In this document: in pieces, positions 8,612 to 16,051 of the stretch
Numbering within the stretch: position 1 is the stretch's first letter
Layout: each line of letters starts with the position of its first letter
From: Clostridia bacterium
GTDB taxonomy: Bacteria > Bacillota > Clostridia > Oscillospirales > CAG-272
Length of the DNA stretch: 16,453 nucleotides
Reading direction: 5' to 3'
NCBI GenBank assembly: GCA_017958845.1
Contig: JAGDBW010000208.1
Location: 1-16,453 of the forward strand
The notes under the pieces: model-generated
Databases searched by the model: none
The model's input: the letters and a program-made list of their open reading frames with translations, nothing else
Told to the model about the DNA's origin: nothing
Made by a program: the position numbers and the translations under genes

Positions 8612-10461
8612 CAAAGCGCTCCCATCAGGTCATAGCTGGTGCTGAGCAGGTCTTTCATCTCCTGCGCCTCGAGTTTGCGCGAGGAGAGCAAGGCGAGCAG
8701 CCATATCTGCCGCGCGACCGTCTCTTGTCTGTCCGCAAAACCGCCGTCCTCCAGCTTCTTTATCAAGGGGTTGTTGGTGTTGAGCACCAGCGTCATCTCC
8801 TGCGGAAAATCGAAGTCGCCGCGTCCGTACATGCGCATCATGTCCTGCATGCGGCGCGCCTCTTCGTCGGTCAGGAGGATCGCGGGGGTCTCCGTGTCGG
8901 CGAGCGGCTCGGTCCTGACGGTCAGCTTGCATTTGTCGGTCGAGAAGGACGCAAAGAGTCCGGCGGCTTTTTTTGCTTTGGTCTCGCCGTCGCCTTTCAA
9001 CGCGTCGAGATCGGAGTCCACGCAGCGGAACTTGAGTTTTTGGTCGCTCTTGTACTGTTCGATCGTCTCGGCCAGCCGCACGTCGAGGGGGTTGTCAAAG
9101 ATGACGCAGGTGACGCCCTTGTCCTCAAAGAGGCGCAGGTAGGCCGCCTGCTGCTTGGCGTCGGTAGCGTAGTAGACGGTGTTTTCGTTGGTCTCTTTGG
9201 CGGCTTCGAGATACTCGGGCAGCGTCATATAGGCGCCGGCCGCCGTGCGCATCAGCAGGGCGTCGGCCACGCGGTCGTAGAACTTGCGCTCACAGACCGA
9301 GGCGTAGGCCAAAAAGAGTTTGAGATCGGGGTACATCTTTTCGTACGTTTCGCGCTCGTTCTGGCACAGGGCGACGATCTTGTCCCCCACCTTTTTGGTG
9401 ATGTACTGGCCGACTTTGGTGACGTAGGCGCTGTTTTGGAGGTAGCTGCGCGAGACGTTGAGAGGCAGGTCGGGGCAGTCGAGCACACCGCGGAGCATCA
9501 GCAGATACTCGGGGATGACCTCTTTGATGTTGTCGGCGACGAACACCTGGTTGTAGTAGAGTTTGATCTTCCCTTCCAGACTTTCGTATCCTTCGCGCAG
9601 GCGCGGGAAATAGAGCACGCCTCTGAAGTTGAGGGGGTAGTCGGCGTTGAGATGCAGATGGAACAGCGTGTCGCGATAGTCGGAGAAAACACGCTGATAA
9701 AAGTCCTTGTACTCTTCTTCGGTGCAGTCCGACGGGTTCTTTTGCCACAGGGGGTGGGTATCGTTGACGGGTTTGGGCTCGTCCTTTTGTGCGGCGTCTT
9801 TGGCGTCTTCTTTTTCGGGGGCGTCCTCGTCGGTCAGGTAGATCTCGGTGGGCATGAAGGCACAGTATTTTTGGAGGATCTCGCGCAGTTTGTATTCGCC
9901 GAGGTATTCTTCGCTCTCCTCGTTGAGATGCAGGATGACGGAGGTGCCGTGCTCCGGGCGTTCCGCATCGTCGATCACGTACTCTCCCGCCTCGGTGCAG
10001 CTCCAATGCACGGCGGGCGCGTCGGTGTAGGAGCGGGTGACGATCTCGACCGTGTCGGCGACCATGAAGGCGGAATAGAAACCGAGGCCGAAATGCCCGA
10101 TGATGCCGGAGGCGCCGTCGGTCTTGCCTTCGTATTTTTGTATGAAGTCCATCGCGCCGGAGAGCGCCATCTTGCAGATATAGCGGTCCAGCTCGTCCTC
10201 GGTCATGCCGATCCCGTTGTCGGAGACGGTCAGGGTCTTTTTTGACTTTGAAAAGGAGACGTCGATGCGGTAGGTCTCCTCCGCGGGATCGTATTCGCCG
10301 AGCGAGGCGAGGCGGCGCAGTTTGGTGACGGCGTCGCAGGCGTTGGAGACCAGCTCGCGCAAAAAGATCTCGCGCTCGGAGTAGAGCCACTTTTTGATGA
10401 TGGGAAAGATGTGTTCCGTCTCGACGGAGATGCCGCCTGTGCGGCTGCCGTGGTCAGTCAT
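8611..10461 (-). CDS. htpG: Molecular chaperone HtpG (bacterial Hsp90)
   Basis: The protein has 616 residues, near the family's usual length. Start ATG 10461 has CAGGAG 7 bases upstream. The N-terminal GHKL ATPase is complete: RELVSNACDA at 35-44 (Glu36 and Asn40 for water activation and Mg), DNGIGMT at 81-87, the lid GHFGLGFYSAFMV at 122-134 and GTSVILHL near 172. A charged Lys/Asp/Glu/Ala linker of about 24 residues (211-234) precedes NDTHPLWQKNP, then middle and C-terminal dimerisation domains follow. HtpG is a cytosolic ATP-driven chaperone that remodels clients. It is the first gene of a six-gene unit and has a near-perfect housekeeping promoter. I see no CIRCE inverted repeat in front of it, so HrcA control is not supported. 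Confidence 0.97.
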   Translation of the reverse strand: MTDHGSRTGGISVETEHIFPIIKKWLYSEREIFLRELVSNACDAVTKLRRLASLGEYDPAEETYRIDVSFSKSKKTLTVSDNGIGMTEDELDRYICKMALSGAMDFIQKYEGKTDGASGIIGHFGLGFYSAFMVADTVEIVTRSYTDAPAVHWSCTEAGEYVIDDAERPEHGTSVILHLNEESEEYLGEYKLREILQKYCAFMPTEIYLTDEDAPEKEDAKDAAQKDEPKPVNDTHPLWQKNPSDCTEEEYKDFYQRVFSDYRDTLFHLHLNADYPLNFRGVLYFPRLREGYESLEGKIKLYYNQVFVADNIKEVIPEYLLMLRGVLDCPDLPLNVSRSYLQNSAYVTKVGQYITKKVGDKIVALCQNERETYEKMYPDLKLFLAYASVCERKFYDRVADALLMRTAAGAYMTLPEYLEAAKETNENTVYYATDAKQQAAYLRLFEDKGVTCVIFDNPLDVRLAETIEQYKSDQKLKFRCVDSDLDALKGDGETKAKKAAGLFASFSTDKCKLTVRTEPLADTETPAILLTDEEARRMQDMMRMYGRGDFDFPQEMTLVLNTNNPLIKKLEDGGFADRQETVARQIWLLALLSSRKLEAQEMKDLLSTSYDLMGAL

Positions 10462-10495
10462 ATCGACGCTCCTGTGTAGTGTTATTATTTATATA

Positions 10496-10524
10496 ATTAT
10501 ATCAATATTTGCCGTCCGTTGCAA
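10496..10524 (-). promoter_or_regulatory. Sigma-A-type promoter of the htpG operon
   Basis: TTGCAA (10519-10524) and TATAAT (10496-10501) on the minus strand have exactly 17 bases between them. Transcription would start near 10489, giving an AU-rich leader of about 28 bases before the htpG ATG at 10461. No other convincing promoter is seen before hemW, so this one probably serves six genes. Confidence 0.8.
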
Positions 10525-10550
10525 GAGATTCGGTCGGTTTTTTTGACGCC

Positions 10551-10586
10551 GGGAAAACGAAAGAATCCCGCTCGCGCGGGATTCTT
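10551..10586 (-). terminator. Intrinsic terminator of the yitT-aldolase unit
   Basis: A perfect 11-bp stem with a 4-base loop (AAGAATCCCGC/GCGGGATTCTT, 10561-10586) begins 5 bases after the aldolase stop codon. On the minus strand it is followed by TCGTTTT, an interrupted U-tract. It separates this unit from the htpG promoter. Confidence 0.8.
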
Positions 10587-10591
10587 GTCTC

Positions 10592-11884
10592 TTATTGAAG
10601 CGAAAAAGCCGCTTTGAGTTCGCTTACTTCGGCGTCGCTGATGGGTACGATCTTTTCGCCCAGGCGGGACGCCTCGATGACCGACTTGGCGCTGTATTCG
10701 ATGACCTCGAGGCGGTCAAAGGCGTTGAGCAATGAGGTGCCGAGAGCGATCACACAGTCGTTTTCGACCATGGCGACGGGGGTCGAGAGCGACAGTTTTT
10801 GCGCCAGGCGCTCCTGGTAGAGGTGCGTCTCCTCGATCGGGCAGCGCAGGATCTCGCGCAGGGCGATGTAGCTCTCGGGGATCAGGCGGGCGTCAAAGTC
10901 GGTATGCGTCACCGCAAAGGCCATGATGTGCGGCGGATGGGCGTTGATGATGGTTTTGACGTCCGGGTGGAGACGGTAGATCTGTTCGTGGAGCTTGTGC
11001 GCGCGGGACGGGATCTTGCCTGCTTCGGCCATGCCGGCCTTGACGTGTACGAGGTCTTCGGGCTCCAGATATTTTCGGTCTTTGGCGTGCGGGGTGATGA
11101 CAAAGGAGCCGTCGTCGAGTCGACAGGAAAACGTGCCCTGGTCGGACGTGAACAGGCGGTTTTCGTACGCGCGGACGATCAGGGCGCACATGTCCCGGCG
11201 CAGTGACCTCTCCTCGCTGGAATACTCGGTCTGGATAAACTCGTCCAGGGGAGCGGTGACCTTGTTGTAATAGAAAGCAATGTCCTTTTCGGAGATGCCG
11301 ACGGGCGTTCCGACGGTGCGGGCGTTGGTCTCCAGCCGCGCGCAGTAGTCCAGCGCCTCAAAACTCATGAAAGCGCTGAAAAGGCTGTCCGAGCCGATGA
11401 CGACGCCGTGGTTTTCCAGCATGACGGTATTGACGCCTGCGGCGAAGCGGGCGGCGATGTTCTCACCCAGCCGGCTGCTGCCCGGGCAGGCGTAGGTCGC
11501 ATATTCGATCTTTCCGCAAAGGCGGTGCGCATCGGGGTAGATGGTGGTGTCGGGGATCTTGCGCACGATGCTGAACGCGACGAGCGCCGGCGGGTGCGCG
11601 TGCAGGACCGCGCGCAGATCGGGGCGGTGGCGGTAGATGGCCAGATGAAAGGGATATTCGACCGAGGGCTTGTGGTGGCCGACGATCTCCCCCTCGGGGG
11701 TGATGCGGACGATATCCTCACGGCGCAGACTGCCTTTGTCTACGCCGCTGGGGCTGATCCAGACCGTGCCGTCGCCGTCACGCACGGAGAGGTTTCCGCC
11801 CGTGGTGGTGGTCATGCCGTAGTAGTAGAGCCGATTCATGATGGTGACGATCTGATCGGCGGGGTGCATCATCCTGAAATCCAT
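10592..11884 (-). CDS. Tandem class II aldolase/adducin-domain protein, second domain degenerate
   Basis: The protein has 430 residues, about twice the length of a class II aldolase, from ATG 11884 with AAGGAG close upstream. The N-terminal domain (about 5-210) has the full zinc site: Glu76 in PSVEYP, His95 and His97 in HAHPP, His159 in ENHG, plus GGNLS at 29-33. The C-terminal domain (about 225-420) is a recognisable second copy, but the same positions read PSRA (Ala295), NAHPP (Asn314, His316 kept) and ENDC (Asp376). Family members cleave sugar phosphates such as fuculose-, rhamnulose- or ribulose-1-phosphate, or act as epimerases. The substrate is unknown, as no sugar kinase or isomerase lies nearby. 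It follows yitT by 40 bases and is the last gene before a terminator. Confidence 0.85.
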   Translation of the reverse strand: MDFRMMHPADQIVTIMNRLYYYGMTTTTGGNLSVRDGDGTVWISPSGVDKGSLRREDIVRITPEGEIVGHHKPSVEYPFHLAIYRHRPDLRAVLHAHPPALVAFSIVRKIPDTTIYPDAHRLCGKIEYATYACPGSSRLGENIAARFAAGVNTVMLENHGVVIGSDSLFSAFMSFEALDYCARLETNARTVGTPVGISEKDIAFYYNKVTAPLDEFIQTEYSSEERSLRRDMCALIVRAYENRLFTSDQGTFSCRLDDGSFVITPHAKDRKYLEPEDLVHVKAGMAEAGKIPSRAHKLHEQIYRLHPDVKTIINAHPPHIMAFAVTHTDFDARLIPESYIALREILRCPIEETHLYQERLAQKLSLSTPVAMVENDCVIALGTSLLNAFDRLEVIEYSAKSVIEASRLGEKIVPISDAEVSELKAAFSLQ

Positions 11885-11924
11885 GTGATCTCCTTTTCTG
11901 ACGGGTCGTGGATGCGGGGCGCTC

Positions 11925-12821
11925 TCAGAGCTCGTCGTCGCGAGGGTTCTTGAACCCTTCGCCGAGCACTTCGTGGGCGGAGGTGATGATCATGAAGGCG
12001 TTGGGATCTTCGGACTCGACGATCTCACGCACGCGGGGATAGGCCTGTTTGTGGAACGCGCAGAGCAGAATCTGCTTGTCGGTGCCGGTGTAGGCGCCTT
12101 TGCCGCTGAGGTAGGTGACGCCGGTGTGCAATTCGCCGAGGATCCGGTCGGCGACGGCGGCGGGATGTTCGGTCATGATGTAGACGACCTTGGCGCCTTG
12201 GGGTCCGTAGAGCACAAAGTCAAGCACGACCGAGGTGACGAAAACGCTGACGATGGCGTACAGGGCCGCGGTGACACTGTGGAACACGAAGGCCGAAACC
12301 GTGATGACGCTGGCGTCGAAAACGAAATAGAGGTAGCCGGAGCGGAACTGCTTGTATTTTTGGCGCACGATCTTGATGATGACGTCGATGCCGCCGGTGC
12401 ATCCCTTGGCATGAAAGACGAGCCCCATACCGACGGCGATGAAAGCGCCGCCGATCACGGCGGAGAGGATCATATCACCGCCCGACACCGACAGGTACGA
12501 GGCAGGTGAAAAGCGCTCGAGGACCTCGATGAACACCGAGCAGAGCGTCGTGGAGTAGATGGTGGCGCAGAAGAACTGCCACTTGAAATGGATGACGCAG
12601 AGGATGAGCACCGGGATGTTGAAGAGCATGATATACACGCCGGGGCCGATCTGCCAGAAGCGGTTGAGCAGGATGGAGACGCCCGTAAAGCCGCCGGGAA
12701 CGATGTTGTTGGGATCGAGAAAGTACGCGACGCCGACCGCGTACAAAAAGCTGCCGGCCGTCAGGAGAAAGACGTGCCAGACGAGACGCAGCCACTTGTG
12801 AGATATGAGCCACTTGGTCAT
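11925..12821 (-). CDS. YitT family membrane protein (DUF161 plus DUF2179)
   Basis: The protein has 298 residues from ATG 12821, with GAGG 6 bases upstream. An in-frame ATG at 12851 is rejected because it overlaps the -10 box of the promoter. The N-terminal two thirds hold five or six hydrophobic membrane segments, with family motifs DPNNIVPGGFTGVSILLN (36-53) and GCTGGIDVI (140-148). Residues about 215-290 are the cytosolic DUF2179 domain (GVTYLSGKGAYTG...DPNAFMIITSAHEVLGEGF). YitT proteins are common in Firmicutes in several paralogues, and their transport or signalling role is not settled. The class II aldolase-like gene lies 40 bases downstream in the same transcript, which is not enough to assign a substrate. 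Confidence 0.93.
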   Translation of the reverse strand: MTKWLISHKWLRLVWHVFLLTAGSFLYAVGVAYFLDPNNIVPGGFTGVSILLNRFWQIGPGVYIMLFNIPVLILCVIHFKWQFFCATIYSTTLCSVFIEVLERFSPASYLSVSGGDMILSAVIGGAFIAVGMGLVFHAKGCTGGIDVIIKIVRQKYKQFRSGYLYFVFDASVITVSAFVFHSVTAALYAIVSVFVTSVVLDFVLYGPQGAKVVYIMTEHPAAVADRILGELHTGVTYLSGKGAYTGTDKQILLCAFHKQAYPRVREIVESEDPNAFMIITSAHEVLGEGFKNPRDDEL

Positions 12822-12849
12822 AGGAACCTCGCCGATTTTGATCAACTTC

Positions 12850-12877
12850 ATTATACTTCTTTTATCGTAAAATACAA
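12850..12877 (-). promoter_or_regulatory. Promoter of the yitT-aldolase unit
   Basis: TTGTAT (12872-12877) and TATAAT (12850-12855) on the minus strand are separated by 16 bases. The -10 box overlaps an ATG at 12851, which places the start of transcription after that codon and fixes the translation start at 12821. The promoter is divergent from that of the small plus-strand gene, about 55 bases away. Confidence 0.75.
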
Positions 12878-12932
12878 GAGGTAATCGGTAGGATTTTTCG
12901 GGGTTTTCTCTGCGGGCGGGGCGGTCGGCGGA

Positions 12933-12961
12933 TTGACAGGCGGCGGGCGGCATGATATACT
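12933..12961 (+). promoter_or_regulatory. Promoter of the small Cys-rich protein gene
   Basis: TTGACA (12933-12938) and TATACT (12956-12961) on the plus strand are separated by 17 bases. Transcription would start near 12968, so the ATG at 12967 cannot be the start and the ATG at 12985 is used. Confidence 0.8.
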
Positions 12962-12984
12962 GACAGATGCAAGGGGGGCGCGAT

Positions 12985-13215
12985 ATGAAAGAGAGAGAAC
13001 AAAACGAGGAACAAAGCAAGTGCTGTATGGTCTGTGAATGGGCCGTCTGTGACACGGAGGACGACGAGTGGCCGGAGAGCGTGCTGTGCGAAAAGACGGG
13101 CAAAGAAAAGGACGCCTTTGCGTGCTGCCGCCATTTTTCGTACGATCTGCTCAAACGCGTGCCGCGACGGCACATCGAGATCCCGACCCTCGACCCCGAA
13201 GCGCTGGATCTGTGA
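12985..13215 (+). CDS. Small Cys-rich protein with 'YDLLKRVP' motif, 76 aa
   Basis: This is the only plus-strand gene in the window. The start is ATG 12985 with AAGGGGGG about 7 bases upstream and a consensus promoter in front. The protein is charged at the N-terminus, then has CCMVC (13-17), Cys22, Cys35 and CC at 47-48, followed by RHFSYDLLKRVPRR. Seven Cys in a 36-residue stretch suggest a metal (zinc or iron-sulfur) site. From memory, small Clostridial proteins with paired CxxC elements and a 'CxxFxYDPLKRxP' ending recur across the group without a known function. There is no signal peptide, so it is probably cytosolic. It ends before a long hairpin terminator and converges on metI. Confidence 0.8.
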   Translation: MKEREQNEEQSKCCMVCEWAVCDTEDDEWPESVLCEKTGKEKDAFACCRHFSYDLLKRVPRRHIEIPTLDPEALDL

Positions 13216-13234
13216 AAACCGGAAGCGACAGAAA

Positions 13235-13275
13235 AGAACGCCGCGCCCGTATGGGCGCGGCGTTCTCTTGTTTTT
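13235..13275 (+). terminator. Bidirectional terminator between convergent genes
   Basis: A perfect 14-bp GC-rich stem with a GTAT loop (13235-13266) is followed on the plus strand by CTTGTTTTT. On the minus strand the same hairpin is followed by TTTTCTGT. It lies 19 bases past the stop of the Cys-rich gene and 75 bases past the end of metI, so it can end both transcripts. Confidence 0.85.
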
Positions 13276-13341
13276 GCGTTTTCGGCCGTCGCAACAGTCA
13301 AAGCGGCGAACGCGGAAACAGTCGACGAAACGAGCGGCGGA

Positions 13342-14052
13342 TCAGCCGTTTTTCTTTTGGCGTTTGTCGCAGGCGGAGGCGAGGCGGGTACCGATCAGCT
13401 GGAAAAGTTCGACCAGCAGGATCAGACACACCACGGCCACCAGCATGACTGCGTATTTGTAGCGATAGTAGCCGTAGGAGATGGCGATCTTGCCGAGTCC
13501 GCCGCCGCCCAGCACGCCGCTCATGGCCGTGTAGCCGAGGATCGTGGTCAGGGCGATGGTGAGGTTGGAGATCAGCGACGGGACGCTCTCGGGGAGCATG
13601 ACCCCGATCACGATGCGAAAGGGGGAGGCGCCCATGCTCTGCGCCATTTCGATCTGGCCGGGGCTGACCTCAGAAAGACTGCTCTCGACCAGCCGCGCCA
13701 CGAAAGGAAAGGCCGCGATGACCAGCGGCACGACGGTGGCGGCGGTGCCGATGACCGTGCCGACGATCAGACGCGTCAGAGGAAAGACGACGATCATCAG
13801 GATCAGAAACGGGATGGAGCGCAGGAGGTTGATGAGTGCGTTGAGAAAGCGCATCAACGCGCGCGGGAGAGGCCGGACCCCTCCCGGCCGCCCCGTGACG
13901 AGCAGCACCCCCAGCGGAAGACCGATGACGATCGCCAAAGCGGTGGAGAGCAGCGTGACGTAGAGCGTCTCCCATATGCCCGAGAGCAGGGTGGGGCGCA
14001 GGATCCGCCACGCTTCGCGCCACGCCTCGGCGGTAAAGATGTTTTCAAACAC
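13342..14052 (-). CDS. metI: Methionine ABC transporter permease MetI
   Basis: The protein has 236 residues, slightly longer than typical MetI (about 217-225). ATG 14052 overlaps the end of metN by 8 bases, which points to coupled translation. Five membrane spans are apparent. The coupling loop that docks on MetN is EMAQSMGASPFRIVIGVMLPESVPS (shown by its core QSMGASPF), typical of the MetI subfamily, as are LRSIPFLILM and the final GYYRYKYAVMLVAVVCLILLV region. It forms the dimeric membrane channel of the D/L-methionine importer with MetN and the MetQ receptor. It is the last gene of the operon and is followed by the bidirectional hairpin at 13235-13266. The C-terminus ends in a basic KRQKKNG tail. 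Confidence 0.96.
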   Translation of the reverse strand: MFENIFTAEAWREAWRILRPTLLSGIWETLYVTLLSTALAIVIGLPLGVLLVTGRPGGVRPLPRALMRFLNALINLLRSIPFLILMIVVFPLTRLIVGTVIGTAATVVPLVIAAFPFVARLVESSLSEVSPGQIEMAQSMGASPFRIVIGVMLPESVPSLISNLTIALTTILGYTAMSGVLGGGGLGKIAISYGYYRYKYAVMLVAVVCLILLVELFQLIGTRLASACDKRQKKNG

Positions 14053-15055
14053 GGGCGGTCACCTCCTCGGCGTGGACTTCGGGATGGGCGTTGAGATACT
14101 CCACGGCAGACGCGGCGAGCCGCCCGTCTCCGACGCAGAGGATCATGGAACCGTAGACGCGGTCTCCGATGCTGCGCGTATCGGCCGCCGCGATGCTGGC
14201 GACGATGTCCCGCTCTTTGACCATACGGGCGATCAGTGGCGCGGAGGTCGCGGATACGCCGTTGAAAACCACGCGGATATAGCGCGCGTCGGTATCTGCG
14301 AGAGGAGGGAGTACGACCTCACCCTGCGGGAAAACGAGTCGGCGCGCCGCGTCGGAACGCGGGCGGGAGAAGATCTCGGCGACCTCTCCCTCCTCCGCGA
14401 CGGCACCGCCGTCGAGAATGGCGACGTGGCGGCAGATATGTTCGACGTCGCTCATCCGGTGCGTGATGATGATCACCGTGATGTTGTGCTTTTCTTGGAT
14501 CTCACGGATCAGCCGGAGGATGGAGGATGCGGTCGTGGGATCCAGCGCGCTGGTCGCCTCGTCACAGAGCAGGATTTTGGGTTCTGTAGCGATGGCGCGC
14601 GCGATGGCGACCCGCTGCTGCTGGCCTCCGGAGAGCTGCGCCGGGTAGACGTGCGCTTTGTCGGCCAGACCGACCGTATCCAGCAGCTCCATCCCCCGCT
14701 CGATCGCCGCCCGGCGGTCGAGACCGGCGAGACGCAGCGGGAAACAGACGTTTTGCAGACAGTTTTTTTGCATCAGCAGATGAAACCCCTGAAAGATCAT
14801 GGAAACCTGCCGCCGGTATGCGCGCAGCGCGCGGCCGCGCAGCAACGAAACGTCACATCCGTCGACGACGTTCGTCCCGGCGGTGGGCCTTTCCAATCCG
14901 TTGATACAACGGACGAGCGTGCTCTTCCCCGCTCCGCTCATCCCGATGATGCCATAGACGTCGCCGTCCGGTATAGTCAGGGACACGTCGCGCAGCGCGG
15001 GCACTTCGCCCTCTTCGCCGGGAAAGTTCTTGGACAGGTGAGATATCTCGATCAT
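14045..15055 (-). CDS. metN: Methionine ABC transporter ATPase MetN
   Basis: The protein has 336 residues from ATG 15055, with GGAAGCAGGA just upstream. The ATPase elements are Walker [10 protein letters not shown] (38-46), Q-loop Gln89, signature LSGGQQ (141-146), Walker B ILLCDEA (161-167) and switch His199. Residues about 255-332 form the C-terminal NIL (ferredoxin-like) domain with [20 protein letters not shown]. In the E. coli MetNI structure this domain binds methionine and shuts the transporter (trans-inhibition), so post-translational feedback is likely here too. It is placed between metQ (75-base gap containing a hairpin) and metI (8-base overlap), so metN and metI should be made in near-equal amounts. 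Confidence 0.97.
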   Translation of the reverse strand: MIEISHLSKNFPGEEGEVPALRDVSLTIPDGDVYGIIGMSGAGKSTLVRCINGLERPTAGTNVVDGCDVSLLRGRALRAYRRQVSMIFQGFHLLMQKNCLQNVCFPLRLAGLDRRAAIERGMELLDTVGLADKAHVYPAQLSGGQQQRVAIARAIATEPKILLCDEATSALDPTTASSILRLIREIQEKHNITVIIITHRMSDVEHICRHVAILDGGAVAEEGEVAEIFSRPRSDAARRLVFPQGEVVLPPLADTDARYIRVVFNGVSATSAPLIARMVKERDIVASIAAADTRSIGDRVYGSMILCVGDGRLAASAVEYLNAHPEVHAEEVTARV

Positions 15056-15085
15056 GGTCCTGCTTCCGTTCTGTCTGTTTTTGAT

Positions 15086-15112
15086 CCGGGCTCGAATATG
15101 CCCGGCTTTTTT
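15086..15112 (+). other. Hairpin between metQ and metN with a T-run only on the plus strand
   Basis: CCGGGC/GCCCGG (15086-15105, 8-base loop) is followed on the plus strand by CTTTTTTG and then more T. Read in the operon direction it has A-runs before it and no U-tract after it, so it should not stop metN transcription. It may protect the metQ 3' end or stop antisense transcription entering metQ. Both are inference. Confidence 0.45.
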
Positions 15113-15130
15113 GTTTTTTGCTTTTGGGTA

Positions 15131-15988
15131 TCAGTTAAAAGGAGAGAGGTCGGTCTTTTTTCCGCCGTAGAGGCCCATCGGCTCGACGTGGATGGCGGCG
15201 ATGGAGACGATATGGGTGTTGTGATTGGCGTTGAAATCATTGAGATACGGGAGATGCTGGAAGTAGTTGGCGTCCGCCTCGCCGCTCTCCACGACCTCGT
15301 TGGGAACCACGTAGTCTTCGAGTTCGCGGATCACGAGGGTGATGCCGCGAGTGGCCAGGATGGGCGCCACCACGTCGCGCAGGATGTCGGCGTGCGGCGT
15401 GGGAGAAGCGGCGACCGTCACGGTGCTGCCGCTCAGAGCGTCGTAGTCGAGGGTCGCGTCGTAGCCGTCGGTGAGCGTGTCGACGATCGAAACGACCGAG
15501 CCGCTGTAGTGGGCGTCGATGTAGTCTTTTACCTGCCGGCTCTCCAGAGCGGCTTTCAGGGCGAGGATCCGCGGTTCGGTTTCCCGTCCGGCTTTGACGG
15601 CGAGGATGTTGCCGTACGCACTGGCGGAGCCCTCCATCCGGAGCGCCGCGGTCGCCGGGTTGATGCCGGCCTGGATGGCGTAATTGGAGTTGATGATCGC
15701 GTAGTCGACGTCCTGACGGACGTTGGGGATCTGGGCCGCTTCGATCTCCCGGAAAGTGATGTTGTATTTGTTTTCGACGACGTCGAGCACGGTCGCGGTG
15801 ATGCCGGCGCCCTCACGCAGTTTGATGTAGCCGAGCGATTCGAGCAGCATCAGGGCGCGGGCTTCGTTGGTCGTGTCGTTGGGGATGGCGATGGTGATGG
15901 CGGTCTTTTTGTCCTTGCAGGAAGAAGCGGAGAACAAGGTCAATACTGTCAGAGTCAGGAGCAGCAGGAGGGCGAGCGATCTTTTCAT
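15131..15988 (-). CDS. metQ: Circularly permuted methionine-binding lipoprotein MetQ
   Basis: The protein has 285 residues from ATG 15988, with AAAGGA about 10 bases upstream. Residues 1-24 are a lipoprotein signal (MKRSLALLLLL..., lipobox ASSC, Cys24). All NlpA/MetQ blocks are present but in the wrong order. Residues 30-166 (IAIPNDTTNEARAL, DVVENKYNI, IEAAQIPN, AIINSNYAIQAG, NILAVKAG) match the part that is normally C-terminal. Residues 189-281 (VAASPTPHADIL, DYVVPN, ADANYFQHLPYL, HVEPMGLYGGKKTDL) match the part that is normally N-terminal. A new linker of about 22 residues (167-188) joins them. The role is surface capture of methionine for MetNI. It is the first structural gene after the leader-peptide attenuator. 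Confidence 0.93.
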   Translation of the reverse strand: MKRSLALLLLLTLTVLTLFSASSCKDKKTAITIAIPNDTTNEARALMLLESLGYIKLREGAGITATVLDVVENKYNITFREIEAAQIPNVRQDVDYAIINSNYAIQAGINPATAALRMEGSASAYGNILAVKAGRETEPRILALKAALESRQVKDYIDAHYSGSVVSIVDTLTDGYDATLDYDALSGSTVTVAASPTPHADILRDVVAPILATRGITLVIRELEDYVVPNEVVESGEADANYFQHLPYLNDFNANHNTHIVSIAAIHVEPMGLYGGKKTDLSPFN

Positions 15989-16017
15989 GATGGTGTATCC
16001 TTTCGTTGTGTTTGATC

Positions 16018-16051
16018 AAAAAATAAACCGGAGGCCCGAACGGACCCCCGG
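16018..16051 (-). terminator. Attenuator terminator in the met operon leader
   Basis: The minus strand has a 10-bp stem with a GTTC loop (16028-16051, two wobble pairs) followed immediately by TTTATTTTTT (16018-16027). It lies between the leader peptide stop (16082) and the metQ start (15988), so it can stop transcription before the operon. Confidence 0.88.

Noticed and set aside
10462..10530. CIRCE operator in front of htpG
   Set aside because: No TTAGCACTC-N9-GAGTGCTAA-like repeat is present; the segment is a plain promoter.
12822..12851. Longer YitT start at the ATG at 12851
   Set aside because: That ATG overlaps the TATAAT -10 box, so it would lie upstream of the transcript start; the ATG at 12821 has a GAGG site.
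13068..13462. Plus-strand frames overlapping the Cys-rich gene and terminator
   Set aside because: They run through the bidirectional terminator into metI antisense and lack start signals; the 76-residue frame has promoter and ribosome binding site.
15131..15988. MetQ block order as an assembly artefact or two broken genes
   Set aside because: The frame is continuous, with a ribosome binding site, signal peptide, lipobox, dedicated linker and stop. A chimeric assembly would not be expected to create these.
13976..16015. 679-codon plus-strand open frame opposite metN and metQ
   Set aside because: It is antisense to two clear genes and crosses the intergenic region and hairpin without any recognisable domain.
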